A stretch of DNA of 64,000 nucleotides, from positions 490,516 through 554,515 of the forward strand of contig JABLXB010000001.1 in NCBI GenBank assembly GCA_013178305.1. Reading direction: 5' to 3'. The notes under the pieces were generated by a model. The model was not told where the DNA came from, ran no database searches, and worked only from the letters and a program-made list of their open reading frames with translations. Below are positions 17,620 to 26,779 of this stretch, one piece after another. A program made the translations under genes and the position numbers. Position 1 is the first letter of the stretch; every line of letters starts with the position of its first letter. The stretch is from Bacillota bacterium (GTDB taxonomy: Bacteria > Bacillota > Sulfobacillia > JABLXB01).

Positions 17620-17644
17620 CCTGAGCAGCGGGAGGTCTCAGGTG

Positions 17645-18334
17645 ATGGCCGAGCGTGTGTTGATAGTTGACGACGAGGAGTCCATAGTCAGACTTGTCTC
17701 GTTTAACCTGAAGAAAGAGGGCTACACGGTGCTCGAGGCGCGCGACGGGAGTGACGCCGTGTCGGTGATCGAGGCCGCCAACCCCGACCTCGTCCTGCTG
17801 GACGTGATGCTACCCGAAATGAACGGCCTCGACGTGTTTCGCGCGATCCGCTCGCGCGGGAAGGAGACACCTGTCATCTTCCTTACAGCGAGGGATTCCG
17901 AGATAGACCGCGTACTCGGCCTTGAACTCGGGGCCGACGATTACATTACGAAACCTTTCAGCCCGCGCGAACTCACGGCGCGCGTACGCGCCGTACTCCG
18001 GAGGAGCACGCAGCCGCGCCCGAACTCCAACGTAAGCTACGGGGATCTGATGATAGACCGGGACGCGCGCACGGTCGAGGTTGGGGGCGAGCCCGTCAAC
18101 CTCACCGCCAAGGAATTCGACCTCCTTTCGTTCCTGGCCCAGAATCCCGGCAAGGTGTTCACTCGCGAGACCCTGCTCGACCGCGTTTGGGGGTACGAGT
18201 ACGCAGGCGACACCCGGATCGTCGACGTGCACGTCAGCCACCTCAGGGAGAAAATCGAGGAAGACCCCAAAAGCCCCGCCTTCGTGAAAACCGTACGCGG
18301 CATCGGCTATAAGTTCGGGGAGAAAACGCGTTGA
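17645..18334 (+). CDS. PhoB/PhoP-type response regulator
   Basis: This 229-residue OmpR-family regulator has a receiver domain (about 1-120) with the acidic pair DDEE, phospho-acceptor Asp in LLDVMLPEMNG and the conserved Lys in DDYITKPFS. A winged-helix DNA-binding domain follows (about 132-228), with TRETLLDRVWGYEYAGDTR. ATG at 17645 and the adjacent GTG at 17642 share GGGAGG. It overlaps its kinase gene by four bases and stands directly upstream of pstSCAB-phoU, so it is most likely the phosphate-starvation regulator PhoP/PhoB. Confidence 0.93.
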   Translation: MAERVLIVDDEESIVRLVSFNLKKEGYTVLEARDGSDAVSVIEAANPDLVLLDVMLPEMNGLDVFRAIRSRGKETPVIFLTARDSEIDRVLGLELGADDYITKPFSPRELTARVRAVLRRSTQPRPNSNVSYGDLMIDRDARTVEVGGEPVNLTAKEFDLLSFLAQNPGKVFTRETLLDRVWGYEYAGDTRIVDVHVSHLREKIEEDPKSPAFVKTVRGIGYKFGEKTR

Positions 18335-19749
18335 AAGGCCTCGGTCTCAAGGTTACGACGGCCGTCCTGCTGACCGTCGTCGCGTCCACTCTTGCGGTGG
18401 GCCTGATCATCATCGGCCGTCAGGGATCGGCTTCGGGTGAAGACGCGGCAACAACCCGCCTCATCCTCCTGTTTTCAGTCCTCATTGCAGGCGGAATCGC
18501 GACCGCCGTCGGATCGCGACTGGCATCCGGAATCATCCAGCCCGTCGAACAGATGACAGACGTCGCTCGCTCACTGTCGACAGGTGACTTCTCCCGCTAC
18601 GCTTTCGTGAACAGGGACGACGAACTATCGGCTCTCGGGGAGGCTCTGAACGAGATGTCCGCGAGCGTCCGGCGCATGCTCGAGGCGGCCTCGACCGGGA
18701 AGGGTCACCTCGAGGCAGTGCTGTCAACCATGGAGAGCGGCGTGGTTTTCATCGATAGCCACGGCAGGGTGTCAATGGTCAACACAGCCGCGGTAAAGAT
18801 ATTCAACCTGCAGGACGCGTACCTGGGGCGGCCTCACGTCGAAGTGCTGAGAAACTACCAGATCAGCGCCGAGGTGGACCGCGCGATCACCACCGGTTCC
18901 TCAATGAGGTTAGAAGTAAACGTAATCTACCCCCAGGAAAGGTCGCTCGAGGTTTTCCTCAATCCCCTTGCCGGGGGGCCCAACGGCTCGGGCGTCGTCG
19001 TCGTTTTTCACGACGTAACCGAATTGAAACGCCTCGAGAAAATCCGCAGGGATTTCGTGGCGAACGTGTCTCACGAGCTGAAGACCCCGGTCACCTCCGT
19101 CAAGGGGTTCGCCGAGACTCTGCTGGATGGGGCGATATCCGACCCCGCGACGGCCCGCGAGTTCGTGGAGATCATATTCCGCGAGGCCTCCAGGCTCGAT
19201 ATGCTGGTGAGGGACCTCGTGGACCTGTCGAATCTGGAGTCGGCTCCGGTGCCGATCAAGCCGGTTCCCGATGACCTGAGAGACTCCGTGCAGGCCTCCA
19301 CCAGAAAGGCCGCGCTAAAGGCCGGCCCGGCCGGTGTGAACGTCCGGCTCCGGACCCCGGGCGAGCCCGTAATCTGCCCCATCGACGGTGAGAGGATCGA
19401 GCAGGTGATGGACAACCTGCTCGACAACGCTATCAAGTTCACGCCTCGCGGCGGCGTGGTCGAGGTCTCACTCGAGGTCCAGGGCAACTACGCGGTGGTG
19501 ACAGTCGCCGACACCGGCTGCGGCATCCCCCCGGAGGACCTCCCGCGCATATTCGAGAGGTTTTACACCGTCGACAAGGCGCGCAGCAAGAAGACCGGCG
19601 GCACCGGCCTCGGCCTCTCGATCGTCAAACACACCGTCGACCTGCACGGCGGGCGGGTCCAGGTCGAAAGCGAGTACGGCAAGGGCTCCTCTTTCCACTT
19701 TTCCATCCCGCTGTTCTCCAACCACATGCCCCGCGCCGGGGCCAGCTAG
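18331..19749 (+). CDS. PhoR-type sensor histidine kinase
   Basis: This 472-residue membrane kinase has two N-terminal transmembrane helices (about 7-28 and 43-65) with a very short outer loop, a HAMP region (about 68-120), a PAS domain (about 125-230), HisKA with phospho-acceptor His in NVSHELKTP (about 248), and HATPase_c with DNLLDNAIKF and GTGLGLSIV. The small outer loop fits PhoR, which senses phosphate status through the Pst/PhoU system rather than by direct binding. TTG start overlaps the regulator stop (TTGA). Confidence 0.92.
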   Translation: MKGLGLKVTTAVLLTVVASTLAVGLIIIGRQGSASGEDAATTRLILLFSVLIAGGIATAVGSRLASGIIQPVEQMTDVARSLSTGDFSRYAFVNRDDELSALGEALNEMSASVRRMLEAASTGKGHLEAVLSTMESGVVFIDSHGRVSMVNTAAVKIFNLQDAYLGRPHVEVLRNYQISAEVDRAITTGSSMRLEVNVIYPQERSLEVFLNPLAGGPNGSGVVVVFHDVTELKRLEKIRRDFVANVSHELKTPVTSVKGFAETLLDGAISDPATAREFVEIIFREASRLDMLVRDLVDLSNLESAPVPIKPVPDDLRDSVQASTRKAALKAGPAGVNVRLRTPGEPVICPIDGERIEQVMDNLLDNAIKFTPRGGVVEVSLEVQGNYAVVTVADTGCGIPPEDLPRIFERFYTVDKARSKKTGGTGLGLSIVKHTVDLHGGRVQVESEYGKGSSFHFSIPLFSNHMPRAGAS

Positions 19750-19777
19750 GACCTTCCGCCCGCCGGTCCAGCGCCGA

Positions 19778-19816
19778 TTCACACAATCTTAACACCGCGA
19801 CAATGTCCCTTTCACG
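19778..19816 (+). promoter_or_regulatory. PhoP-type box upstream of pstS
   Basis: TTCACA (19778-19783) and TTAACA (19789-19794) are direct repeats with an 11-base period. TTCACG at 19811-19816 fits the same register two turns on. This matches the Gram-positive PhoP-box pattern of TT(A/C/T)ACA repeats spaced by about five bases. It ends 90 bases before the pstS start. Confidence 0.7.
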
Positions 19817-19906
19817 TTGATCACATAACATCGGACTCGGGACAACGGCCTGCCCGTGGTACCCGGGCCGGACCGGCCTTCCCCATGAGTTCGAGGAGGG
19901 GTCACC

Positions 19907-20746
19907 GTGAGGAATTCAAGCAGGATAGCGCTGGTTCTGGCAGTCGCGCTGGTCCTGAGTCTTGTTTCCGGGTGCGGCCAATCCGCCCAGCCGGCCAAGC
20001 CCGCCGAACCGCCCAGGCCCCAGACAGTAACCGTCACCGTTGCAGGCTCCACTTCCGTCCAGCCCGTCGCAGAGAAACTCGCCGAAGATTTCATGGCGAA
20101 GAACAAGGACGTCAAGATCAACGTCCAGGGCGGCGGTTCATCCGCCGGCGTCAAGGCTGCGCAGACCGCTACGGCCGACATCGGCACGTCGTCGAGGGAA
20201 CTCAAGCCCGAGGAAAAGGGCCTCAAGGAGTTCATCATCGCCAAGGACGGTATCGCAATTATCGTCCATCCGAAGAACAAGCTCGAGAATCTCACGCTCG
20301 ACCAGGTTAAGAAGGTATTCTCCGGCAAGATAACCAACTGGAACGACCTCGGCCAGCCGGCCGGCGCCATCACGGTTGTCATAAGGGAAGAGGGTTCCGG
20401 AACCAGGGGCGCGTTCGAGGAGCTCATCATGAAGGAAGAGAAGTGCACCGACAAGGCGGCAGTCCAAAACTCGACCGGCGCGGTCAGGAGCACGGTCGCT
20501 TCCAACCCGAACGCAATCGGCTACGTTTCACTCGCAGGCGTCGACCAGACGATCAAGGCTCTCAAAATGGAGGGCGTGGAGCCCACCGCCGCCAACATCG
20601 TTGCAGGCACCTACAAGGTCAGCCGCCCGTTCCTGTTCCTGACCAATGAAGACCCCACGGGCGCGGTCAAGCAGTTCATCGAGTTTGCGCTAAGCAGTGA
20701 GGGCCAGGATATCGCGGCGAAGGAACACCTGGTGAAGGTCAAGTAG
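19907..20746 (+). CDS. pstS: Phosphate ABC transporter substrate-binding lipoprotein
   Basis: This 279-residue lipoprotein captures phosphate outside the cell. A signal peptide ends in the lipobox LVSGC (Cys at about 23). The phosphate-binding motifs AGSTSVQP, GGGSSAG, SSREL and EEGSGTRGAFEE are intact. GTG start follows GAGGAGGGG. It is first in the pst operon, behind the Pho box. Confidence 0.95.
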   Translation: MRNSSRIALVLAVALVLSLVSGCGQSAQPAKPAEPPRPQTVTVTVAGSTSVQPVAEKLAEDFMAKNKDVKINVQGGGSSAGVKAAQTATADIGTSSRELKPEEKGLKEFIIAKDGIAIIVHPKNKLENLTLDQVKKVFSGKITNWNDLGQPAGAITVVIREEGSGTRGAFEELIMKEEKCTDKAAVQNSTGAVRSTVASNPNAIGYVSLAGVDQTIKALKMEGVEPTAANIVAGTYKVSRPFLFLTNEDPTGAVKQFIEFALSSEGQDIAAKEHLVKVK

Positions 20747-20781
20747 ACCCTTTGACGTCGCAGTCTGGAGGCCAATTGTGA

Positions 20782-21648
20782 ATGTCCCATGACCCTGCGG
20801 AACAAGTCGTCCGGATAGCGCTTCTCGCGTGCGCCGTAGTATCAATAGCGGGTATCCTCCTGATTGCGGTGTTCATATCTGCTCCGGGCCTGCCCCTGAT
20901 AATGAGGGTCGGGCCCCTCTCATTTCTCTCGGGAACGGTATGGGCGCCGACGTCGGGGAAGTTCGGCATACTACCCATGATCGTGGGCTCCATGGTGGTC
21001 GCGGCAGGCTGCCTGTTCCTCGCGATCCCGTGCGGCATCGCGTGTGCGATCTACCTCGCGGAGTTCGCCCCCGAAGGTTTCGGCAGGGCCGTACGCCTCG
21101 CTCTCGGGGTACTCGCCGGTATCCCATCGGTGGTTTACGGCTTCTACGGCCTCGTCGTCATAGTGCCGATCATCCGGGAGACCTTCGGCGGGTCGGGCTT
21201 GAGCGTGCTCGCTGGGTCGCTGGTCCTCGCGATCATGGTTCTCCCCACCATAGCCACCATCTCCGAGGACGCCATCAAGGCTGTCCCGGACGAGTACCGT
21301 GAGGGTTCGATGGCACTCGGAGCAACGAGGTGGGAGACGGTCTCGCGCGTAATCGTCCCGGCGGCCAGGTCGGGGATAACCGCCTCGATCGTGCTCGGCA
21401 TGGGCCGGGCCATCGGTGAAACCATGGCGCTCATCATGGTCACCGGAAACGCCCCCCGTTTCCCCGCGAAAATCACCGACATGGTGCGCACGTTAACCGG
21501 AAACGTAGCGCTGGAGATGGGCTACGCGGCGGGAGACCACCAGAAGGCCCTGTTAGCCACTGGATTGGTGCTTCTCGTATTCATAATGATTCTCAACTGG
21601 ATCGCGGTGGCGGTCAGCAAGGCGGGGGACCGGCATGAAAAGGCGTAA
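20782..21648 (+). CDS. pstC: Phosphate ABC transporter permease PstC
   Basis: This 288-residue inner-membrane permease has about six hydrophobic helices and the binding-protein-dependent transport loop PDEYREGSMALGATRWETV, which contacts the PstB ATPase. It follows pstS by 35 bp and overlaps pstA by 14 bp. Length and topology are normal for PstC. Confidence 0.94.
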   Translation: MSHDPAEQVVRIALLACAVVSIAGILLIAVFISAPGLPLIMRVGPLSFLSGTVWAPTSGKFGILPMIVGSMVVAAGCLFLAIPCGIACAIYLAEFAPEGFGRAVRLALGVLAGIPSVVYGFYGLVVIVPIIRETFGGSGLSVLAGSLVLAIMVLPTIATISEDAIKAVPDEYREGSMALGATRWETVSRVIVPAARSGITASIVLGMGRAIGETMALIMVTGNAPRFPAKITDMVRTLTGNVALEMGYAAGDHQKALLATGLVLLVFIMILNWIAVAVSKAGDRHEKA

Positions 21649-22462
21649 GACAACCCAGATGGTCATGGTGGGTCTTCTGGCCCTCTCCACGTTCATCATC
21701 TGCGGCGCGCTGGCCGCGATAATGTGGCAGGTATTGTCCAAGGGGATGCCCGTCATATCTGCCGATTTCCTGCTCAAGCCCACGACGAACTCGGGCCGCA
21801 GCGGCGGCATCTTCTCGAGTATCGTTGGGACCTTCTACGTTACGGCGGTCTCGCTGCTGGTGTCGGTCCCCCTTGGGGTCGGCGCGGCAGTATATCTTAC
21901 GGAATACGCCAGCGAAGGCTGGCTCGTGGAATGGATACGCTTCGCCGTCTCGTCGCTGGCGGGAATCCCGTCGATAGTATTTGGACTGTTCGGGTTCACG
22001 TTTTTCGTCATCCAGATGAGGATGGGATGGTCCGTCCTGTCCGGCGGGCTCACGATGGGCTTGATGATACTGCCGTGGCTTGTCCGGATCGCTGAGGAGG
22101 CGATTAAAGCGGTCCCCTGCGAATATCTGGAGGGGAGCCTGGCGCTGGGCGCTCCGCGGTGGAAGGCGGTATTCGGTCTCGTCGTCCCGGCGGCGTACCC
22201 AGGAATCCTCAGCGGCATCCTGCTCGGGATCGGCAGGGCGTTCGGTGAGACGGCGGCGCTCATCCTTACAGCCGGTTCGGCCTACCACACGCCCACATCC
22301 ATATGGCACCCTGCGCGGACGATGGCCGTTCACCTGTACATCCTTTCGAGTGAAGGACTCTCACTTGAAAGGGCGTACGGCACGGCGGCGGTACTGTCGG
22401 CGAGCATACTGGCAATAAACGCCCTGGCCTCGCGGCTCACCAGGGCGATTCGCACGCGGTAA
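21635..22462 (+). CDS. pstA: Phosphate ABC transporter permease PstA
   Basis: This 275-residue permease partners PstC. It has about six membrane helices and the EAA-type loop [19 protein letters not shown], followed by [17 protein letters not shown], typical of PstA. The start lies inside the end of pstC, indicating translational coupling. Confidence 0.94.
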   Translation: MKRRKTTQMVMVGLLALSTFIICGALAAIMWQVLSKGMPVISADFLLKPTTNSGRSGGIFSSIVGTFYVTAVSLLVSVPLGVGAAVYLTEYASEGWLVEWIRFAVSSLAGIPSIVFGLFGFTFFVIQMRMGWSVLSGGLTMGLMILPWLVRIAEEAIKAVPCEYLEGSLALGAPRWKAVFGLVVPAAYPGILSGILLGIGRAFGETAALILTAGSAYHTPTSIWHPARTMAVHLYILSSEGLSLERAYGTAAVLSASILAINALASRLTRAIRTR

Positions 22463-22481
22463 GCGATCGGGAGGGTTTCCC

Positions 22482-23255
22482 TTGAGTGTAGGAATCGAAC
22501 CGGGGATCAAAATCGCTACACGCAACCTGGAAGTAGCGTACGGAAGTTTCGTCGCGCTGAAGGATATCAATATGGACATCCCCGAGCGCGCTGTAACTTC
22601 GCTGATCGGGCCGTCCGGTTGCGGGAAGTCGACTTTCCTCAGGACGCTGAACAGGCTCAACGATCTGGTCCCGGTGTGTAAGGTCAGGGGGATCGTGACG
22701 CTGGACGGGAAGGACATCTACAGCGCGCAGACGGACGTCACGCTGCTCAGAAAGCGGGTCGGCATGGTGTTCCAGAAGCCCAACCCGTTCCCCATGTCCA
22801 TATACGACAACGTGGCGTACGGCCCGCGCATTCACGGCGCAACCTCGAGTGATAAACTTGACTCCATCGTGGAGGAAAGCCTGAAGGCGGCCGCGCTCTG
22901 GAACGAGGTCAAGGACAGGCTTCGCCAGAATGCGCTCAGGCTGTCCGGGGGCCAGCAACAAAGGCTGGTGATCGCAAGGGTTCTGGCGATCGAGCCCGAA
23001 GTAATTCTTATGGATGAACCTGCGTCGGCCCTCGACCCCATCTCAACGGGCAAGATCGAAGATCTCATCGGTGAACTCAAAAGTAGATATACGGTTATCA
23101 TCGTAACTCATAACATGCAACAGGCCGGACGAATCTCGGATTTCACGTCGTTCTTCCTTAACGGTGAGATGATAGAGATGGGCCCGACGAGGAGTGTGTT
23201 CACAAACCCGAGGGACCGGCGCACAGAGGATTACATTACGGGCAGGTTCGGCTAA
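22482..23255 (+). CDS. pstB: Phosphate ABC transporter ATP-binding protein
   Basis: This 257-residue ATPase energises phosphate import. The Walker [11 protein letters not shown]-loop [11 protein letters not shown], signature LSGGQQQRL and Walker B VILMDEP are all present, and [11 protein letters not shown] is typical of PstB. TTG at 22482 is the start, with GGGAGG upstream. It lies 19 bp after pstA. Confidence 0.96.
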   Translation: MSVGIEPGIKIATRNLEVAYGSFVALKDINMDIPERAVTSLIGPSGCGKSTFLRTLNRLNDLVPVCKVRGIVTLDGKDIYSAQTDVTLLRKRVGMVFQKPNPFPMSIYDNVAYGPRIHGATSSDKLDSIVEESLKAAALWNEVKDRLRQNALRLSGGQQQRLVIARVLAIEPEVILMDEPASALDPISTGKIEDLIGELKSRYTVIIVTHNMQQAGRISDFTSFFLNGEMIEMGPTRSVFTNPRDRRTEDYITGRFG

Positions 23256-23281
23256 GGACCGCCTCGGGGGAGGCAGAGCGT

Positions 23282-23938
23282 ATGCCACGCACGACCTTCG
23301 AACTGGAACTCGAGAACCTCCAGAATGACCTGCTGCGGATGGGGACCCTGGTGGAGCAGGCGATCCATGACGCGGTCAAGTCTCTGGCCGAGAAGAACCT
23401 CGAGCTTGCCGAGAAGGTAGTCCGTGAAGACGACATCGCCGACAAGCTCCAGATGGACATCGAGAACAGGTGTCTGGCCCTTCTTGCGCTGCAGCAGCCC
23501 ATTGCGAGGGACCTGCGGACCATCGGCACCGCCATGAAGATAGTCACGGACCTCGAGCGTATGGCCGATCATGCCGTGGACATCGCCAAGGTTACCATCC
23601 GGATATACGACCAGCCCCTGATCAAGCCGCTGATCGACATCCCAAGGATGGCGCAGATCACCAAGACGATGGTGAGACAGTCGCTCAACGCATACGTGAA
23701 CCGCGACGTCGAGCTGTCGCGGCAGCTGGCGGAAGCTGACCACGAGGTAGACCACCTGTACGGCCAGGTGTTCCGCGAGCTCCTCGTTTACATGATGGAG
23801 GACCCGCGAACGATCAATCAGGCGACGTACCTGCTGTTCGTGGCGCAGTACCTGGAGCGAATCGCCGACCACACGACGAACGTCGGAGAATGGGTCGTGT
23901 ACATGGTAACCGGCGAGCGGGTGGACCTGAACAGGTAA
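23282..23938 (+). CDS. phoU: Phosphate-signalling protein PhoU
   Basis: This 218-residue helical protein consists of two three-helix PhoU repeats with E/D-rich metal-binding motifs: DLERMADHAVDIAK (about 99-112) and LERIADHTTNVGEW (about 190-203). It links transporter activity to the histidine kinase. It is last in the pst operon, with a terminator 75 bp downstream. Confidence 0.95.
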   Translation: MPRTTFELELENLQNDLLRMGTLVEQAIHDAVKSLAEKNLELAEKVVREDDIADKLQMDIENRCLALLALQQPIARDLRTIGTAMKIVTDLERMADHAVDIAKVTIRIYDQPLIKPLIDIPRMAQITKTMVRQSLNAYVNRDVELSRQLAEADHEVDHLYGQVFRELLVYMMEDPRTINQATYLLFVAQYLERIADHTTNVGEWVVYMVTGERVDLNR

Positions 23939-24011
23939 ACCCGGTAGCGTCCGCGCCCCGACGGCGCAGGCCTGGGCCCGGCGAACGCCCGAAGCCGCAC
24001 AGCAATCGCGT

Positions 24012-24040
24012 GCGCCCGCACCCGCGGGCGCTTTCGTTTT
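24012..24040 (+). terminator. Terminator of the pst-phoU operon
   Basis: GCGCCCGC and GCGGGCGC form an 8-bp perfect stem with a 4-base loop, followed by TTTCGTTTT. Confidence 0.8.
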
Positions 24041-24043
24041 CCG

Positions 24044-24073
24044 TTAACAGACTCCGCTGCAGATTCATATATT
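24044..24073 (+). promoter_or_regulatory. Sigma-A promoter for the 24.1-kb gene
   Basis: TTAACA (24044-24049), an 18-base spacer and TATATT (24068-24073) lie about 46 bases before the start codon. Confidence 0.6.
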
Positions 24074-24118
24074 GTCTAGGGAGCACAAACCATCGCAGGC
24101 AAACGCGGAGGGAGTCTT

Positions 24119-24694
24119 ATGTATAGCGTGGTGCCCGAAATCATGAGGTGCGGTCCCTACCCCTGTCCACCCGCCTACCCGCCCGTGTACCCGCCGGCGT
24201 ATCCACCGGCGTTCCCGGTCCAGGCAATAGGGTGCGCCCTCCAGGAAATCGAGTTCTGGTCGGAGATAGAGAGGCAACACACAGTGGCGTTGAGGGTCCT
24301 GGTGCCGACGCTCGACGAGCCGACCGCGAACGAACTGGCGCGTCTCGAGGGCGAGTACGCGGACATCGGTGCCAGGGCGCGGATCTTGAGGGAAGGCTGG
24401 TGCACCTACGGGACGATTGACCCGGTGGTCGGGGAACTGGGGATGCTCGTGAACCGTTCGATGGCCGCTAACACCCGGCTCATCGAGCTCCTGGCTACCA
24501 TAGCCCAGGCGAACCCCGAGAACGCCGCAGTGCAGCTCCTCGCCGCGCACTTCACATCCGAGACCCGGTATTACCAGAGGACCCTCGAGCAGATAGGCGG
24601 TATGCTCTACCCCGGGATGGCGCCCGGGATGCCCCCCGCCATGGGGCCAGGCATCATGCCCGGCTTCCCGCCCGGGATGCCGCCAACGGGCTGA
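24119..24694 (+). CDS. Proline-rich helical protein, possibly DUF2935-like
   Basis: This 191-residue protein begins with a PPAYPPVYPPAYPP-type repeat (about residues 14-32). A helical core (about 36-165) starts EIEFWSEIERQHT and has few motifs beyond charged heptads. The tail is Pro/Gly/Met-rich, with PGM repeats (about 166-191). EFW...H at the core start recalls DUF2935 helical bundles, but I cannot confirm it. Low-complexity Pro/Gly/Met ends are common in spore-coat and exosporium proteins. GGAGGGAG precedes the ATG. Own promoter and terminator make it a single-gene transcript. Confidence 0.75.
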   Translation: MYSVVPEIMRCGPYPCPPAYPPVYPPAYPPAFPVQAIGCALQEIEFWSEIERQHTVALRVLVPTLDEPTANELARLEGEYADIGARARILREGWCTYGTIDPVVGELGMLVNRSMAANTRLIELLATIAQANPENAAVQLLAAHFTSETRYYQRTLEQIGGMLYPGMAPGMPPAMGPGIMPGFPPGMPPTG

Positions 24695-24710
24695 CCGCCG
24701 TCACACGAGC

Positions 24711-24754
24711 ACGGCCCCCGCGGGCGCACGCCGGCGCCGGCAGGGGCCGTTTTT
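24711..24754 (+). terminator. Rho-independent terminator
   Basis: ACGGCCCC pairs with GGGGCCGT around a 24-base GC-rich loop, and TTTTT follows directly. Confidence 0.8.
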
Positions 24755-24801
24755 CGTCTCTGGCGTCCCGCCGCGCTGGCCGTTGACAGATCGCGGCGGC
24801 C

Positions 24802-24829
24802 GGCAACTACTTGCCGGCAACTACTTGCC
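24802..24829. repeat. 14-bp tandem duplication at the crt 3' end
   Basis: The unit GGCAACTACTTGCC occurs twice, head to tail, across the stop codon of the crotonase gene. It looks like a recent slippage duplication without effect on the protein. Confidence 0.7.
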
Positions 24830-25597
24830 CGTGAACACCGGTTTCCTCTTTTCGAGGAACGCCTTCATGCCTTCCTTCTGATCGGCGGTGGCGAAGCACT
24901 CGCCGAACACCTCAGCCTCGAACGCCCCGCCCGTGTGTATGCCGGTCGCGAGGCCCTTGTTGATGGCGACCTTGGAGAGCTGGACTGCTACGGGCGCGCG
25001 CGACGCGATCCTCGCGGCGAGCTCCTTCGCCCTGGCCATCAGATCGGCCGCTGGCACTACGGTGTTGACCAGGCCGATCTTCTCGGCGGTAGCGGCGTCA
25101 ATGATGTCGCCCGTGAATATCATCTGTTTTGCCCACGACGGGCCGACCACGCGCGGAAGCCGCTGACTGCCGGCGTAGCCCGGCGTAATCCCGAGGGTCA
25201 CTTCGGGCTGGCCGAGCTTCGCCCTATCCGAGGCGATCCTGATGTCGCAGGCGAGCGCGAGCTCGCAGCCGCCTCCCAGCGCGAAGCCGTTGACCGCCGC
25301 GATGACCGGATGCGGGAGTTCCTCGATCTTCATGAACACCTTCTGCCCCAGAAGGGCCCAATCACGCCCCTCGGCTACAGACATCGGCTGCATGACCCCG
25401 ATGTCCGCCCCAGCCACGAACGCCTTCTCGCCGGCACCGGTGATTATAAGCGCCTTAACCTCCTTGTCCTGCGCGACCTGGTCGAGCGCGGCCGAGAGCT
25501 CCTCCAGCACCTGCTTGTTCAGGGCGTTCAGGGCCGGCTGGCGGTCTATAGTCAGGATGCCAACTCCGCCTTCCTTTTCCAGCTTGATGAACTCCAT
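24821..25597 (-). CDS. crt: Enoyl-CoA hydratase / crotonase
   Basis: This 258-residue crotonase-fold enzyme hydrates short-chain enoyl-CoA, probably crotonyl-CoA. The oxyanion-hole motif FVAGADIGVM (about 60-69), the GGG(C)ELALACD loop with the first catalytic Glu (about 110-120), and PEVTLGITPGYAG with the second (about 131) are intact. It lies 22 bp after hbd in the same direction, so the pair interconverts acetoacetyl-CoA, 3-hydroxybutyryl-CoA and crotonyl-CoA. Confidence 0.9.
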   Translation of the reverse strand: MEFIKLEKEGGVGILTIDRQPALNALNKQVLEELSAALDQVAQDKEVKALIITGAGEKAFVAGADIGVMQPMSVAEGRDWALLGQKVFMKIEELPHPVIAAVNGFALGGGCELALACDIRIASDRAKLGQPEVTLGITPGYAGSQRLPRVVGPSWAKQMIFTGDIIDAATAEKIGLVNTVVPAADLMARAKELAARIASRAPVAVQLSKVAINKGLATGIHTGGAFEAEVFGECFATADQKEGMKAFLEKRKPVFTGK

Positions 25598-25619
25598 ATC
25601 CCCGCCTCCCCCGCAAGGC

Positions 25620-26471
25620 TCACTGATAGGTGAAGAATCCCCTGCCGGTCTTCCGCCCGAGGTAGCCAGCCTTCACCATCTTCCTCAGCAGCGGGCACGG
25701 CCTGTACTTCGGGTCGCCGTATCCTTCGTGAAGCACCTCCAGGATCGAGAGGCACGTATCGAGTCCGATGAGGTCGGCGAGCGCCAGGGGTCCGATGGGG
25801 TGGTTCATGCCGAGCTTCATCACGGTGTCGATGTCCCCGGCCGAAGCGACGCCCTCCATCAGGCAATAGAACGCCTCGTTCAGCATCGGGAACAGCATCC
25901 TGTTGCCCGCGAATCCCGGGAAGTCCTGCACTGCGACGGGGGTCTTCCCCATCTTGATCGCGGCCGCTTTGACGGTCTCAAACGTGTCGTCCGTGGTGGC
26001 GAGCCCGCGGATGACCTCCACGAGCTGCATGACTGGCACCGGGTTGAAAAAATGCATCCCGATGAACTTGTCCGGCCTCTTGCTCGCGGTAGCCAGCTCC
26101 GTAATCGATATCGAGGACGTGTTGCTGGCGAGTATCGTGTTAGCGCCCACCAGCTTGTGGAGGCAGCCGAACAGCTCCTTTTTCACCTCGATGTTCTCCA
26201 CTACGGCCTCGATCACGAGATCGGCGTCGCCGGCGTCGTCGAGGCGGATCGCAGGTTTGATCCGCGCCATCGCGGCGTCCTTGTCGGCCTGCCCGATCTT
26301 CCCCTTCTCCACCGAGCGGCCAAGGTTCTTGTCGATCCCCTTCAGGCCTCTATCGACGAACTGCTGGGACACGTCGTTCAACGACACCTCGAACCCTGAC
26401 TGCGCCGCCACCTGGGCTATACCCGAGCCCATCTGGCCGGCCCCCACCACGAAGACCTTACGGACCTCCAT
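25620..26471 (-). CDS. hbd: 3-hydroxybutyryl-CoA dehydrogenase
   Basis: This 283-residue NAD(P)-dependent enzyme interconverts acetoacetyl-CoA and 3-hydroxybutyryl-CoA. The Rossmann motif [10 protein letters not shown] (about 11-20), the catalytic region [12 protein letters not shown] with HFFNPVPVM (His about 139), and [16 protein letters not shown] are conserved. AGGAAGGGGG precedes the ATG. With crt it forms a two-gene operon for butyrate-type fermentation or short-chain beta-oxidation. No acyl-CoA dehydrogenase or thiolase is adjacent. Confidence 0.93.
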   Translation of the reverse strand: MEVRKVFVVGAGQMGSGIAQVAAQSGFEVSLNDVSQQFVDRGLKGIDKNLGRSVEKGKIGQADKDAAMARIKPAIRLDDAGDADLVIEAVVENIEVKKELFGCLHKLVGANTILASNTSSISITELATASKRPDKFIGMHFFNPVPVMQLVEVIRGLATTDDTFETVKAAAIKMGKTPVAVQDFPGFAGNRMLFPMLNEAFYCLMEGVASAGDIDTVMKLGMNHPIGPLALADLIGLDTCLSILEVLHEGYGDPKYRPCPLLRKMVKAGYLGRKTGRGFFTYQ

Positions 26472-26609
26472 ACACGTCCCCCTTCCTCATACTACCGCCC
26501 CGGCGCCACAGGCGCTCGGGGCCGCTATCTCCAGTCACACACTCCCCGGGGAATACTACGACTTTGCCCGCCCGTTTCCTCCCATTCGGGGTGCCGGAAC
26601 ATGGTCATA

Positions 26610-26627
26610 GTGCCGGATTTCCGGCAC
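26610..26627. promoter_or_regulatory. 18-bp palindrome, candidate activator site
   Basis: GTGCCGGA-TT-TCCGGCAC is a perfect inverted repeat. A half-site copy (GTGCCGGA) lies 20 bases upstream at 26591. It sits 63-80 bases upstream of the sigma-54 promoter, where enhancer-binding proteins usually bind. Confidence 0.55.
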
Positions 26628-26689
26628 GTTCTCGCGCGGTCCGGACCGCCGGATTGCCTGCGAATAGTGGCTTTGCGCCGCGCCGGCGA

Positions 26690-26705
26690 TGGCATGGAAC
26701 ATGCA
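26690..26705 (+). promoter_or_regulatory. Sigma-54 (RpoN) promoter
   Basis: TGGCATG-GAAC-ATGCA matches the -24/-12 consensus TGGCACG-N4-TTGCA, with GG and GC exactly 12 bases apart and one mismatch in each half. It lies 75 bases before the aminotransferase start. Confidence 0.65.
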
Positions 26706-26779
26706 ATAGTGAATGAAGGTCGCTTGTGTCACTCGTTTGCACGCGTTCCGGTCTATTAGTGCAGCAGGGAGGGTGAAAC

